Part shown: positions 9,816 through 18,789 of the stretch, piece by piece
Layout of the letters: each line of letters opens with the position of its first letter
How positions within the stretch are numbered: the stretch's first letter is position 1
Assembly: GCA_050486285.1 (NCBI GenBank)
Contig: JBJHCZ010000012.1
Span: 1 to 64,000, forward strand
Origin: JAITWN01 sp050486285
GTDB taxonomy: Bacteria > Pseudomonadota > Gammaproteobacteria > SZUA-140
Length of the DNA stretch: 64,000 nucleotides
Reading direction: 5' to 3'
Made by a program: the position numbers and the translations under genes
The notes under the pieces: model-generated
The model's input: the letters and a program-made list of their open reading frames with translations, nothing else
Told to the model about the DNA's origin: nothing
The model's database searches: none

Positions 9816-10835
9816 ATGCGCTGTTGTGACTTCGAGTATGAGCTGCCGCCCGGGTTGATCGCGCAGCGACCGCTGCCGGCCCGCAGCGACAGCCGCCTGC
9901 TTCACCTCGATCGGGCCGCCGGCGCCCGCGCCGATACCGCGATGCGCGCGCTGCCGGGGCTGTTGCGGCCGGGCGATCTGCTGGTCTTCAACGACACCCG
10001 GGTCATTGCTGCACGCTTGCGGGGCAGAAAGGACAGCGGCGGCAGGATCGAGGCACTGATCGAGCGCATCGTCGCCGACGACGGCGTGCGGGCCCGGATC
10101 CGCAACGGCAGATCCCTGCGTGCGGGCGCCGGCCTGGTGTTCGACGGCGGCGTGCGCGCCCGTGTCGACGGGCGCGCCGGCGAGTTTCACGAACTGCGTT
10201 TCGAGGATCCGCGCCCGGTGCATGAGATACTCGATGCGATCGGCAGGACGCCGCTGCCGCCGTACATAGAGCGCGAGGACGAGGCCTCCGATCGCGAGCG
10301 TTACCAGACGGTGTTTGCCCGCCGCGCCGGCGCGGTCGCGGCGCCGACCGCCGGGCTGCATTTCGACGAGGCGCTGCTCACGCGTGTCCGCGAGCACGGC
10401 GTCGAGGTCGCGACGGTCACGCTGCACGTCGGTTCCGGGACCTTCCAGCCGGTGCGCAGTGAAGACCCGGCGGAACATCGCATGCACAGTGAATGGTTTG
10501 AAGTCGGGGACGCGGCCTGCGCGGCCATCGCCGCGACCCGCGCGCGCGGCGGCCGCGTCGTCGCAGTCGGCACCACCGTCGTGCGCGCGCTCGAGAGCGC
10601 GGCGCGCGGCGGCAATGTCGAACCGTTTCGCGGCGAGACCGCGATCTTCATCATGCCCGGCCACGAATTCCGCGCCGTCGACGCATTGCTGACCAATTTT
10701 CATCTGCCGCGTTCGACCCTGCTGATGCTGGTCTGCGCCTTCGCAGGGACCGATGAGGTGCTCGCCGCCTACCGTCACGCGGTGGCGCAGCGCTACCGCT
10801 TTTTCAGTTACGGCGACGCGATGCTGATCACATGA
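9816..10835 (+). CDS. queA: S-adenosylmethionine:tRNA ribosyltransferase-isomerase
   Basis: QueA transfers and isomerises the ribosyl group of SAM onto preQ1-modified tRNA to give epoxyqueuosine. The 339-residue protein starts with DFEYELPPGLIAQRPLPARSDSRLL and carries LVFNDTRVIAARL, the PTAGLHFDEALL block and the C-terminal LLTNFHLPRSTLLMLVCAFAG, all characteristic of QueA. ATG at 9816 is preferred; a GTG lies one codon upstream. The stop overlaps the tgt start in an ATGA arrangement, so the two queuosine genes are coupled. Confidence 0.96.
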   Translation: MRCCDFEYELPPGLIAQRPLPARSDSRLLHLDRAAGARADTAMRALPGLLRPGDLLVFNDTRVIAARLRGRKDSGGRIEALIERIVADDGVRARIRNGRSLRAGAGLVFDGGVRARVDGRAGEFHELRFEDPRPVHEILDAIGRTPLPPYIEREDEASDRERYQTVFARRAGAVAAPTAGLHFDEALLTRVREHGVEVATVTLHVGSGTFQPVRSEDPAEHRMHSEWFEVGDAACAAIAATRARGGRVVAVGTTVVRALESAARGGNVEPFRGETAIFIMPGHEFRAVDALLTNFHLPRSTLLMLVCAFAGTDEVLAAYRHAVAQRYRFFSYGDAMLIT

Positions 10836-11947
10836 AGTTCACCCTGTTCCATACCGACGGCGCCGCGCGCCGGGGCCGCATCGAGCTGCCGCGCGGCGCG
10901 GTCGAGACGCCGGCCTTCATGCCGGTCGGCACCTACGGCACGGTCAAGGCGATGACGCCCGACGAATTGCGCGCGCTCGGCGCAGATATCATCCTCGGCA
11001 ATACCTTCCATCTGATGCTGCGCCCGGGCATCGAGGTGATTGCCGCGCATGGCGACCTCCATGACTTCATGGGCTGGGACGGTCCGATCCTGACCGATTC
11101 CGGCGGCTACCAGGTCTTCAGCCTCGGCAAGCTGCGCAAGCTGACGGAGCAGGGCGTCGCCTTCCGTTCGCCGGTCGACGGTTCGCCGGTGTTCCTCGAC
11201 CCCGAGCGTTCGATCGCCGTGCAGAAGGCGCTCGGCGCCGATATCGTCATGGTCTTCGACGAGTGTACGCCGTGGCCGGCGACCGAGGCCGACGCGCGCG
11301 CGTCGATGGAGCTGTCGCTGCGCTGGGCGACGCGCAGCCGCGCTGCCTTCGGCGACCACCCGGCCGCGCTGTTCGGCATCGTCCAGGGCGGGATGTACGA
11401 GGGGCTGCGCGCAGAATCGCTGGAAGGCCTGGTCCGCATCGGCTTCGACGGCTACGCAATCGGCGGCCTCTCGGTCGGCGAGCCGCGCGAGGAGATGCTG
11501 CGGGTGCTCGACGGCCTCGCGCCGGCGATGCCGGCCGCGGCGCCGCGCTATCTGATGGGGGTCGGCAAGCCGGAGGACCTCGTCGAGGCGGTCAGGCGCG
11601 GCATCGACATGTTCGACTGCGTGCTGCCGACGCGCAATGCCCGTAACGGCCACCTGTTCGTCGAGGCCGGCGTGATCCGGATTCGCAACAGCCGTTACCG
11701 CGACGACACCCGGCCGCTGGACGAGCATTGCGCCTGTCCGACCTGCGCCCGTTACAGCCGCGCCTACCTGCGCCATCTCGCGGCGTGCAACGAGATCCTC
11801 GGGGCGCGCCTGAACACGATCCATAACCTCCACTACTACCAGACACTTATGCGGGGGCTGCGGGAGGCGATCGCGGCCGGCGATCTCGAGGGCTATGTCC
11901 GCCGCTTTTATGAAAAACGCGACCCGGCGAATGGGCTTGTGTCATAA
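10832..11947 (+). CDS. tgt: Queuine tRNA-ribosyltransferase
   Basis: Exchanges guanine 34 for preQ1 in tRNAs with GUN anticodons. Seen in the 371 residues are DSGGYQVFSL (substrate binding and catalytic Asp), IVQGGMYEGLR, GGLSVGEP, DCVLPTRNARNG, and the zinc site CACPTCARYSRAYLRHL followed by a histidine in the NTIHNL block. It precedes yajC-secD-secF, the usual gammaproteobacterial order. Confidence 0.97.
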   Translation: MKFTLFHTDGAARRGRIELPRGAVETPAFMPVGTYGTVKAMTPDELRALGADIILGNTFHLMLRPGIEVIAAHGDLHDFMGWDGPILTDSGGYQVFSLGKLRKLTEQGVAFRSPVDGSPVFLDPERSIAVQKALGADIVMVFDECTPWPATEADARASMELSLRWATRSRAAFGDHPAALFGIVQGGMYEGLRAESLEGLVRIGFDGYAIGGLSVGEPREEMLRVLDGLAPAMPAAAPRYLMGVGKPEDLVEAVRRGIDMFDCVLPTRNARNGHLFVEAGVIRIRNSRYRDDTRPLDEHCACPTCARYSRAYLRHLAACNEILGARLNTIHNLHYYQTLMRGLREAIAAGDLEGYVRRFYEKRDPANGLVS

Positions 11948-11989
11948 TACCGGGCTTTATGGCCCGCATGGAAACGAACGAGGTGCGTG

Positions 11990-12361
11990 ATGGATTTCTT
12001 CATCAGTAACGCCTGGGCGCAGGACTCAGGCTCATCGTCGGGATTCGTCTCGCTGATACCGCTGATCCTGATCTTCGTGATCTTCTACTTCCTGCTGCTG
12101 CGCCCGCAGATCAAGCGCGCGAAGGAGCACCGCAAGATGGTCGAGGCGCTTGCCAAGGGCGACGAGGTCGTCACCAGCGGCGGCGTGCTCGGCAGGATCA
12201 CCCGTCTCGACGAGGAGTTCGTCGCGGTCGAGATCGCCGACGGCATCGTCGTGCGGGTCCAGCGCAGCGCGATCTCGCAGATGGTGCCCAAGGGCACGGT
12301 GAGGAAGTCGAACAAGGGCAAGGACAAGGACGAAGAGAAGGAGAAGGCGGAATCGGCCTGA
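11990..12361 (+). CDS. yajC: Sec translocon accessory subunit YajC
   Basis: A small inner-membrane protein with a single transmembrane helix (SLIPLILIFVIFYFLLLRPQIKRAKEH) and a cytoplasmic SH3-like domain with the family motif GDEVVTSGG. It associates with SecDF. I use the ATG at 11990; a GTG directly before it would add one residue. The C terminus is a lysine/glutamate-rich tail (about 15 residues). Confidence 0.95.
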   Translation: MDFFISNAWAQDSGSSSGFVSLIPLILIFVIFYFLLLRPQIKRAKEHRKMVEALAKGDEVVTSGGVLGRITRLDEEFVAVEIADGIVVRVQRSAISQMVPKGTVRKSNKGKDKDEEKEKAESA

Positions 12362-12386
12362 TCCCCGGCCCGGTTGCCTCGCAGCG

Positions 12387-14243
12387 ATGAATTACTACCC
12401 GGCGTGGAAGAACCTCCTGATCGTCGCGATCGTCGCGGTCGGTCTGCTGTATGCGTCGCCGAACCTCTACGGCGAGGATCCGGTCGTGCAGATCTCGCCG
12501 ACGCGGGGCGCGCTGATCGACGATGCGGTGACCGAGCGCATCATGCAGGTCCTGAGGGACGGCAATGTCGAGTTCCGCTCGCTCGAGCGCGAGGGCGGCG
12601 GGGCAACGATCGTGTTCGGCGATACCGACCACCAGTTGCGCGGGCAGGATCTGCTCCAGCGCGCGCTCGGCATCGACTATATCGTTGCGCTGAACCTGAT
12701 GCCGGCGGCGCCGGCGTGGCTGCGCGCGCTGAACGCCGCGCCGATGTATCTCGGCCTCGACCTGCGCGGCGGCGTCCACTTCCTGATGGAGGTCGACATG
12801 GATGCCGCGGTCACCCAGGCCGAGGAGCGTTATGTAGACGACCTGCGCCAGACCCTGCGCGACGAGCGTATCCGCTATCTGTCGATCGGCCGCGGTGCCA
12901 ATGGCGGCGTCGAGGTCAGGTTCCGCACCGCCGAGGATCGCGATGCGGCGCGGCGCGTGATCCGTGCCGAGATCAGCGAACTGAGTTTCCGCGATATCGA
13001 GCGTGATGACGGCTTCTACCTGTTCGCCGAGCTGACCGACAGCGAGATTCGCGAGATCAAGCGCTTCGCAATCGAGCAGAACGTCATCACGCTGCGCAAT
13101 CGCGTCAACGAACTCGGCGTCGCCGAGCCGGTGATCCAGCGCCAGGGCGACAACCGCATCGTCGTGCAGTTGCCGGGCGTACAGGATCCGGCCCGCGCCA
13201 AGGAGATCCTCGGCGCCACCGCGACGCTGGAGTTCCGCATGGCCGACGAGTCCGGTGACGTCCAGTCGGCGCTCGAGGGCCGCGTGCCTGTCAATTCTCG
13301 GCTCTATCGCGAGCGCAACGGCAACCCGGTGCTGCTGGATCGCCGCATCATCGTCACCGGCGACCAGATCATCAATGCCGCCTCGGGCATCGACAGCCAG
13401 TCCGGTTCGCCCGCGGTCTTCATTACCCTCGACAGCGTCGGCGCCCGCCGCATGCTGCAGACCACGCGCGAGAACATCGGCCGGCCGATGGCGGTGGTGT
13501 TCATCGAACGCAAGCCGGAGACCCGTCTCGTCGACGGCCAGATCGTCCGCAGCACGCGCACGATAGAGGAAGTCATCAATATCGCGACGATCCGCGACCA
13601 GTTCAGCCGCCGTTTCCAGATCACCGGCCTCGCCAGCACCGACGAGGCCCATAATCTCGCGCTGCTGCTGCGTGCCGGCGCGCTCGCCGCGCCGATCGAG
13701 ATCGTCGAGGAGCGCACCGTCGGTCCGAGCCTCGGCCAGGACAACATCGACCAGGGGTTCATGTCGGTGATCTTCGGCTTTCTGCTGGTGCTGGTATTCA
13801 TGGCGGTTCGCTACAAGGTCTTCGGCATGATCGCGAACGCCGCGCTGCTGCTGAACCTGGTCATCATCGTCGCGGTGCTGTCGATGTTGCAGGCGACGCT
13901 GACCTTGCCCGGCATCGCCGGCATCGTGCTGACGGTCGGTATGGCGGTCGACGCCAACGTGCTGATCTTCGAGCGCATACGCGAGGAGCTGCGCAACGGC
14001 AACTCGCCGCAGGCCAGCATCAACGCCGGCTATGCGAAGGCGCTGTCGACGATCGCCGACGCCAACATCACGACGCTGATCGCGGCGGTCGTGCTCTACG
14101 GCTTCGGCACCGGACCGATCAAGGGTTTCGCGATCACGCTGTCGATCGGCATCGTGACCTCGATGTTCACGGCGATCATGGGTACGCGCATGGTCGTCAA
14201 CCTGATTTACGGCCGGCGCAAGCTCGGCAAACTGGTGATCTGA
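12387..14243 (+). CDS. secD: Protein translocase subunit SecD
   Basis: An RND-type membrane protein that uses the proton gradient to pull proteins through SecYEG. The 618 residues show one N-terminal helix, a large periplasmic region (with the GLDLRGGVHFLMEVDMD signature), and a C-terminal block of five helices containing TVGMAVDANVLIFERIREE, where the conserved Asp-Ala-Asn lies. The stop codon TGA shares its last base with the ATG of secF. Confidence 0.97.
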   Translation: MNYYPAWKNLLIVAIVAVGLLYASPNLYGEDPVVQISPTRGALIDDAVTERIMQVLRDGNVEFRSLEREGGGATIVFGDTDHQLRGQDLLQRALGIDYIVALNLMPAAPAWLRALNAAPMYLGLDLRGGVHFLMEVDMDAAVTQAEERYVDDLRQTLRDERIRYLSIGRGANGGVEVRFRTAEDRDAARRVIRAEISELSFRDIERDDGFYLFAELTDSEIREIKRFAIEQNVITLRNRVNELGVAEPVIQRQGDNRIVVQLPGVQDPARAKEILGATATLEFRMADESGDVQSALEGRVPVNSRLYRERNGNPVLLDRRIIVTGDQIINAASGIDSQSGSPAVFITLDSVGARRMLQTTRENIGRPMAVVFIERKPETRLVDGQIVRSTRTIEEVINIATIRDQFSRRFQITGLASTDEAHNLALLLRAGALAAPIEIVEERTVGPSLGQDNIDQGFMSVIFGFLLVLVFMAVRYKVFGMIANAALLLNLVIIVAVLSMLQATLTLPGIAGIVLTVGMAVDANVLIFERIREELRNGNSPQASINAGYAKALSTIADANITTLIAAVVLYGFGTGPIKGFAITLSIGIVTSMFTAIMGTRMVVNLIYGRRKLGKLVI

Positions 14244-15196
14244 TGATTGCGGCGTTGAAAGGGGAGAGCAGCTACGATTTCATGGGCAAGCGCAAGTTCG
14301 CCTATGTGCTCTCCGCCGTCCTGCTCGCGGTTGCGGTTTTCGCGATCGTCACCCGCGGGCTCAATTTCGGCATCGACTTCACCGGCGGCACGCTGGTCGA
14401 AGTCGGCTACCAGGATCAGATCGAGCTTTCCATCGTGCGCGGCACGCTGCGCGAGGCCGGCTTCGAGGATGCCGTCGTGCAGTCCTTCGGTACCCCGCGC
14501 GACGTGCTGATCCGGCTGGCCCCGCGCGAGGGCATGAGCGATGTCGACCTGTCGAACGACGTGCTCGATGCGCTCAGGGCCGGCCCGAAGGGCGATACCG
14601 TCGATCTGCGCCGCATCGAGTTCGTCGGCCCGCAGGTCGGCAAGGAACTCGCCGAGGACGGCGGGCTGGCCGTGCTCTACGCGCTGATCGGCATCCTGAT
14701 CTACGTGACACTGCGCTTCGAGAAACGCTTTTCGGTCGGCGCGGTACTCGCGCTGGTCCACGACGTCACCATCACGGTCGGCATCTTCGCGCTGCTGCAG
14801 CTGGATTTCGACCTGACGGTGCTCGCCGCGCTGCTGGCGGTGATCGGCTACTCGCTGAACGACACCATCGTCGTCTATGACCGCATTCGCGAGAATTTCC
14901 GCAAGATGCGCAAGGGCGAAACGGAGCATATTATCAATGCCTCGATCAACAGCATGCTGGCGCGTACGATCGTGACCTCGTTGACGACGCTGCTGGTGCT
15001 GTTCGCGCTGTTCTTCCTCGGCGGCGAGATCATTCGCAATTTTGCGCTGGCGCTGATCATCGGCATCGTCGTCGGCACCTATTCGTCGATCTATATTGCC
15101 AGCGCGCTGACGCTCGCGCTCGGCGTCAGCAAGGCCGACCTGATGCCGGTGCAGAAGGAAGGGGTCAGCAACGAAGAGGCCGACGGTCGGCCCTAG
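14243..15196 (+). CDS. secF: Protein translocase subunit SecF
   Basis: Partner of SecD. A helix near residues 17-36 is followed by the periplasmic GIDFTGGTLVEVGY signature and a C-terminal block of five helices with GYSLNDTIVVYDRIRENFRK. Length is 317 residues. The TAG stop (15194-15196) is the first TAG of a 26-bp inverted repeat, so the mobile repeat that follows ends the gene. Confidence 0.97.
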   Translation: MIAALKGESSYDFMGKRKFAYVLSAVLLAVAVFAIVTRGLNFGIDFTGGTLVEVGYQDQIELSIVRGTLREAGFEDAVVQSFGTPRDVLIRLAPREGMSDVDLSNDVLDALRAGPKGDTVDLRRIEFVGPQVGKELAEDGGLAVLYALIGILIYVTLRFEKRFSVGAVLALVHDVTITVGIFALLQLDFDLTVLAALLAVIGYSLNDTIVVYDRIRENFRKMRKGETEHIINASINSMLARTIVTSLTTLLVLFALFFLGGEIIRNFALALIIGIVVGTYSSIYIASALTLALGVSKADLMPVQKEGVSNEEADGRP

Positions 15197-15300
15197 GGAA
15201 CAATGGGGTCAGAGTCGTTTGATCGAAATTGCATCAGTCNNNNNNNNNNCGGTTTTGATGTTTCCGGTTAACACACGACTCTGACCCCATTGTTCCCTAG
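15193..15300. repeat. Large GGGGTCAGAGT-family element with 26-bp inverted ends, interrupted by an assembly gap
   Basis: Positions 15193-15218 and 15275-15300 are a perfect 26-bp inverted repeat that begins CTAGGGAACAATGGGG and continues into TCAGAGTCGT. The interior contains ten Ns. The outermost TAG of each arm is the stop codon of the flanking convergent gene. Two simpler palindromes in the window share GGGGTCAGAGT. The ends resemble those that commonly flank RAYT (REP-associated tyrosine transposase) genes, which is an inference from general knowledge. Confidence 0.85.
15240..15249. other. Assembly gap (10 N)
   Basis: Ten undetermined bases. A run of exactly ten is usually a placeholder for a gap of unknown length, so the true distance between secF and the diguanylate cyclase gene is not known. 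Confidence 0.99.
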
Positions 15301-16805
15301 CGCGTAGCGGTCTCGCCCGCTTCCTGCTGGGCCAGTTCGACGCGGTTGCGGCCCATGCGCTTGGCCTGGTACAGCGCCTTGTCGGCGCGCTCGATCAGGC
15401 TGCTCGGCGTCTCGCCGGGTTTGTACAGCGAGATGCCGGCGGAGAAGGTCGGCATCGGCATTGTCCGGTCCTCGATCTGCCAGACGCTTTCCGCATTGCG
15501 CTTGCCGACCTTTTCCAGCGCCCGCAGCGCGCCGGTCCGGTCGGTGTTCGGCAGCAGCACCGCGAATTCCTCGCCGCCGTAACGCGCGACCATATCGTGA
15601 TGGCGGAAGATCGACAGCACGTTCGACGAGAAATTGCGTAGCACCTCGTCGCCGGCGGCGTGTCCGTACTTGTCGTTGATGGCCTTGAAGCTGTCCATGT
15701 CGATCAGCGCGAGCGACAGCGGAGAACCGTAGCGCTGCACGCGCGCGACCTCGTCCTCGAGCCTGCGCAGGAAGGCGCGCCGATTGGGCAGGTCGGTCAG
15801 TTCGTCGGTCAGGCTCAGGATGTGGACCCGGGTCAGTTCCTCGTTCAGGTGCTGGCCTTCGGTCTCGATCAGTTGCAGGTACTTGCTCGCCGCCTCGAGC
15901 TTGTGCGCGAGCGCGTGATGCCCCTCGCGCAGCTTGCCGACCTCGTTGACCAGCGTCCGCTTGAGGCCCTCGAGCTCCTCGGTGTTGTCGGTGCGGCGCA
16001 GCGTCTCATGCTCGACCTCGAGCAGCACCCCGAACTTCTCGTTCTGCTTGATGACCTCGTTGACCTGGCGCGCCAGCGTCTCCTGGATCTGCTGGATGCG
16101 CTCGCGTTTCTCGTTGAGGTGCTTGCGATAGCTGTGATCGACGCGCTGGTCGTAGTCGTCCTCGCCGGACTCGTACTCGATCGCTTCCGGCAGTTCCGTT
16201 GCTTCAGGCGCCGATACGATCGGATGAACCTCAGGCGTCGCTGCGGCGGGGATGATCTCGACCGACGGTGGTGGCGGCGGTGGCGGTGGTGGGGAAGCTG
16301 CCGCTGCGCCGGTCCTCGCAGAGGCCGGCGAGGTCGGGGCTTCCGGCAGCAGGCCGCGGTCGGCGCCGGCCAGCGCCTGGATATGACGCTGGAGGCTGTC
16401 GAGTTCGCTGCGGCGCGGGGTCTCGGTGAGGCGCAGTTGCAACATGCGCAGTTCGAGGGATTCCGCGGAGCCGGCCGGCACGCGGCGCGACCACGCCTCG
16501 AGCAGCGAGCGCAGCAGGGTCAGGCTGGTGCCGCGGGTCTCCGTGACCTCGCTTTCATAGGCCTCGAGGATGTCCTGGATATGTCGGCAGATTGCGTCGC
16601 CGGTGGGGGTCTGGCGAAGGTCCGCCAGCAGGTTGAGTATCCTGGGAATGAGGGGGGCGCCCGGGCCGATCAGGGGTGAGTCAGTCAAGTCACTGTCCCG
16701 CTTATAATATTTCTCATATTGGGCCGCCCCGGACAGCGCGTCGGTCGAGCTTCTCCCACTGGCCGGAAGCTTATCACACGTGACTGTCAAATAACAGACG
16801 CCCAT
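15297..16805 (-). CDS. Diguanylate cyclase (GGDEF) with coiled-coil N terminus
   Basis: Makes cyclic di-GMP from two GTP. The C-terminal GGDEF domain (roughly residues 330-490) has the active-site loop RYGGEEF near residue 411 and an intact product-inhibition I-site RHHD five residues before it. Upstream are a proline run of nine residues, a long charged coiled coil and a helical N-terminal region; no transmembrane segment is visible, so it is probably cytoplasmic. Start is uncertain: 16805 gives 502 residues, but a TTG at 16688, after a weak GGGA, would give 463 and removes a non-conserved leader. The stop TAG is part of the adjacent inverted repeat. Confidence 0.88.
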   Translation of the reverse strand: MGVCYLTVTCDKLPASGRSSTDALSGAAQYEKYYKRDSDLTDSPLIGPGAPLIPRILNLLADLRQTPTGDAICRHIQDILEAYESEVTETRGTSLTLLRSLLEAWSRRVPAGSAESLELRMLQLRLTETPRRSELDSLQRHIQALAGADRGLLPEAPTSPASARTGAAAASPPPPPPPPPSVEIIPAAATPEVHPIVSAPEATELPEAIEYESGEDDYDQRVDHSYRKHLNEKRERIQQIQETLARQVNEVIKQNEKFGVLLEVEHETLRRTDNTEELEGLKRTLVNEVGKLREGHHALAHKLEAASKYLQLIETEGQHLNEELTRVHILSLTDELTDLPNRRAFLRRLEDEVARVQRYGSPLSLALIDMDSFKAINDKYGHAAGDEVLRNFSSNVLSIFRHHDMVARYGGEEFAVLLPNTDRTGALRALEKVGKRNAESVWQIEDRTMPMPTFSAGISLYKPGETPSSLIERADKALYQAKRMGRNRVELAQQEAGETATR

Positions 16806-16985
16806 TTGGGGTATTTTTTATTTATCGAATAGAATCAATATATTGACTCGGTGTGACGTGTCCCCGACGGTTGTCGACGACGGCAGGGTCGCGGTGGCCG
16901 CCGGTAGGCGGCTGGCGGCGTTATCATGTAGACTTGTGCGCTTTCCGTGCATTGCACGGACACCCTGCCGCTGGAAGGACATCTA

Positions 16986-18242
16986 ATGTTTCAATCCGAC
17001 ATGAAGATCGCGGGATTCGACGACGAGCTGTGGGCGGCGATCGAGGGCGAGACCCGTCGCCAGGAACAGCACATCGAGCTGATCGCGTCCGAGAACTACG
17101 CGAGCCCGCGCGTGCTCGAGGCCCAGGGCACGGTACTGACCAACAAGTATGCCGAGGGTTACCCCGGCAAGCGTTATTACGGCGGCTGCCAGTACGTCGA
17201 CATCGCCGAGCGCCTCGCGATCGAGCGCGCCCGCGAGCTGTTCGGCGCCGAATACGTCAACGTGCAGCCGCATTCCGGTTCGCAGGCCAATGCCGCGGTC
17301 TATATGGCGTTGCTCAAGCCCGGCGACACGATCCTCGGCATGAGCCTCGCGCACGGCGGTCACCTGACGCATGGCGCCAAGGTCAATTTCTCGGGCCAGC
17401 TCTATCACGCGGTACAGTACGGTCTGAATCCCGACAGCGGCGAGATCGATTACGAGCAGGTCGAGGCGCTCGCGCGCGAGCATCGGCCGAAGATGATCGT
17501 CGCCGGCTTCAGCGCCTATTCACGCGTCGTCGACTGGCAGCGCTTCCGCGACATCGCCGACCGCATCGGCGCGCTGCTGTTCGTCGACATGGCCCATGTC
17601 GCCGGTCTGGTTGCGGCCGGCTGTTACCCGAGCCCGGTGCAGATCGCCGATGTCACGACCTCGACGACGCACAAGACGCTGCGCGGTCCGCGCGGCGGCA
17701 TCATCCTCGCCCGCGCCAACGAGGAGATCGCGAAGAAGCTGAACTCGATGGTGTTCCCGGGATCGCAGGGCGGTCCGCTGATGCACGTGATCGCGGCGAA
17801 GGCAGTGGCCTTCAAGGAGGCGCTGGCGCCGGAGTTCCGCGACTACCAGCGACGGGTCGTCGCCAATGCGCGCGCGATGGCTGCGCGCATGCAGGAACGC
17901 GGCTACCGCATCGTCTCCGGCGGCACCGACAACCACCTGTTTCTCGTCGATCTGATCGACAAGGACATCACCGGCAAGGAGGCCGACCAGGCCCTCGATG
18001 CCGCCCATATCACCGTCAACAAGAACAGCGTGCCGAACGACCCGCGCTCGCCGTTCGTGACCAGCGGCATCCGCATCGGCACCCCGGCGGTGACGACGCG
18101 CGGCTTCGGCGAGGCCGAGGTACGCGAGCTCGCCGGCTGGATCTGCGACATCCTCGACCGGCCGGGCGACGAGGCCGTCATCGCCCGGGTGCGCGGGCAG
18201 GTGCTGGCGATCTGTGAGCGCTTCCCGGTCTACGCGCGCTGA
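16986..18242 (+). CDS. glyA: Serine hydroxymethyltransferase
   Basis: Converts serine and tetrahydrofolate to glycine and methylene-tetrahydrofolate, the main one-carbon source. The 418-residue protein has the N-terminal ELIASENYASPRVLEAQG, the YPGKRYYGG block and the PLP-lysine motif TSTTHKTLRGPRGG. ATG at 16986 preceded by a GGAAGGA Shine-Dalgarno is clear. First gene of a long collinear run through pgpA. Confidence 0.98.
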   Translation: MFQSDMKIAGFDDELWAAIEGETRRQEQHIELIASENYASPRVLEAQGTVLTNKYAEGYPGKRYYGGCQYVDIAERLAIERARELFGAEYVNVQPHSGSQANAAVYMALLKPGDTILGMSLAHGGHLTHGAKVNFSGQLYHAVQYGLNPDSGEIDYEQVEALAREHRPKMIVAGFSAYSRVVDWQRFRDIADRIGALLFVDMAHVAGLVAAGCYPSPVQIADVTTSTTHKTLRGPRGGIILARANEEIAKKLNSMVFPGSQGGPLMHVIAAKAVAFKEALAPEFRDYQRRVVANARAMAARMQERGYRIVSGGTDNHLFLVDLIDKDITGKEADQALDAAHITVNKNSVPNDPRSPFVTSGIRIGTPAVTTRGFGEAEVRELAGWICDILDRPGDEAVIARVRGQVLAICERFPVYAR

Positions 18243-18273
18243 CGACGCGCCCTGCCGCGGGCGCTGAACGCCG

Positions 18274-18789
18274 ATGCGCTGCCCGTTCTGCGGTGAGGGC
18301 GACACCCGCGTCATCGATTCGCGGCTCGCCAACGAGGGCGCGTCGATCCGGCGCCGGCGCGAGTGCAGCGCCTGTTCCGAACGCTTCACGACCTTCGAGA
18401 CCGCCGAGCTGGTCTATCCCCATATCGTCAAGCATGACGGCACGCGCGAGCCGTTCAACGAGGACAAGCTGCGTCACGGCATGCTGCGCGCGCTCGAGAA
18501 GCGGCCGGTCGACATCGAGCACATCGAGTCGGCAATCGATCGCATCAAGCATCGGCTGCATGTCTCCGGCGAACGCGAGATCCGCTCGCGCACGCTCGGC
18601 GAGTGGGTGATGGACGAACTGCGCGATCTCGACGAGGTCGCCTACATCCGCTTCGCATCGGTCTATCGCCGCTTCCAGGACGTCAATGCGTTTCGCGAGG
18701 AGATCGAGCGCCTGCAGAACGAGGCCTCGCCGGAGCTGAAGAAACGACAGATCTCGTTGCTCGAGCCCGGCGAAAAGGACGAGCCATGA
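18274..18789 (+). CDS. nrdR: Transcriptional repressor NrdR
   Basis: Zinc-ribbon plus ATP-cone repressor of ribonucleotide reductase genes. Its four zinc cysteines are seen in MRCPFCGEGDTRVIDSR and RRECSACSERFTTFE; the ATP-cone follows from residue 49 (VKHDGTREPFNEDKL). Length is 171 residues. It sits in the conserved glyA-nrdR-ribD order and its stop overlaps the ribD start. Confidence 0.97.
   Translation: MRCPFCGEGDTRVIDSRLANEGASIRRRRECSACSERFTTFETAELVYPHIVKHDGTREPFNEDKLRHGMLRALEKRPVDIEHIESAIDRIKHRLHVSGEREIRSRTLGEWVMDELRDLDEVAYIRFASVYRRFQDVNAFREEIERLQNEASPELKKRQISLLEPGEKDEP

Noticed and set aside
16299..16325. Simple-sequence repeat as possible phase-variation site in the diguanylate cyclase gene
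   Set aside because: The GGT/GGC run only encodes the polyproline stretch in codon triplets, so slippage would keep the frame.
16806..16985. Glycine riboswitch before glyA
   Set aside because: The 180-bp spacer lacks the paired aptamer core; only a short leader with a Shine-Dalgarno is visible.
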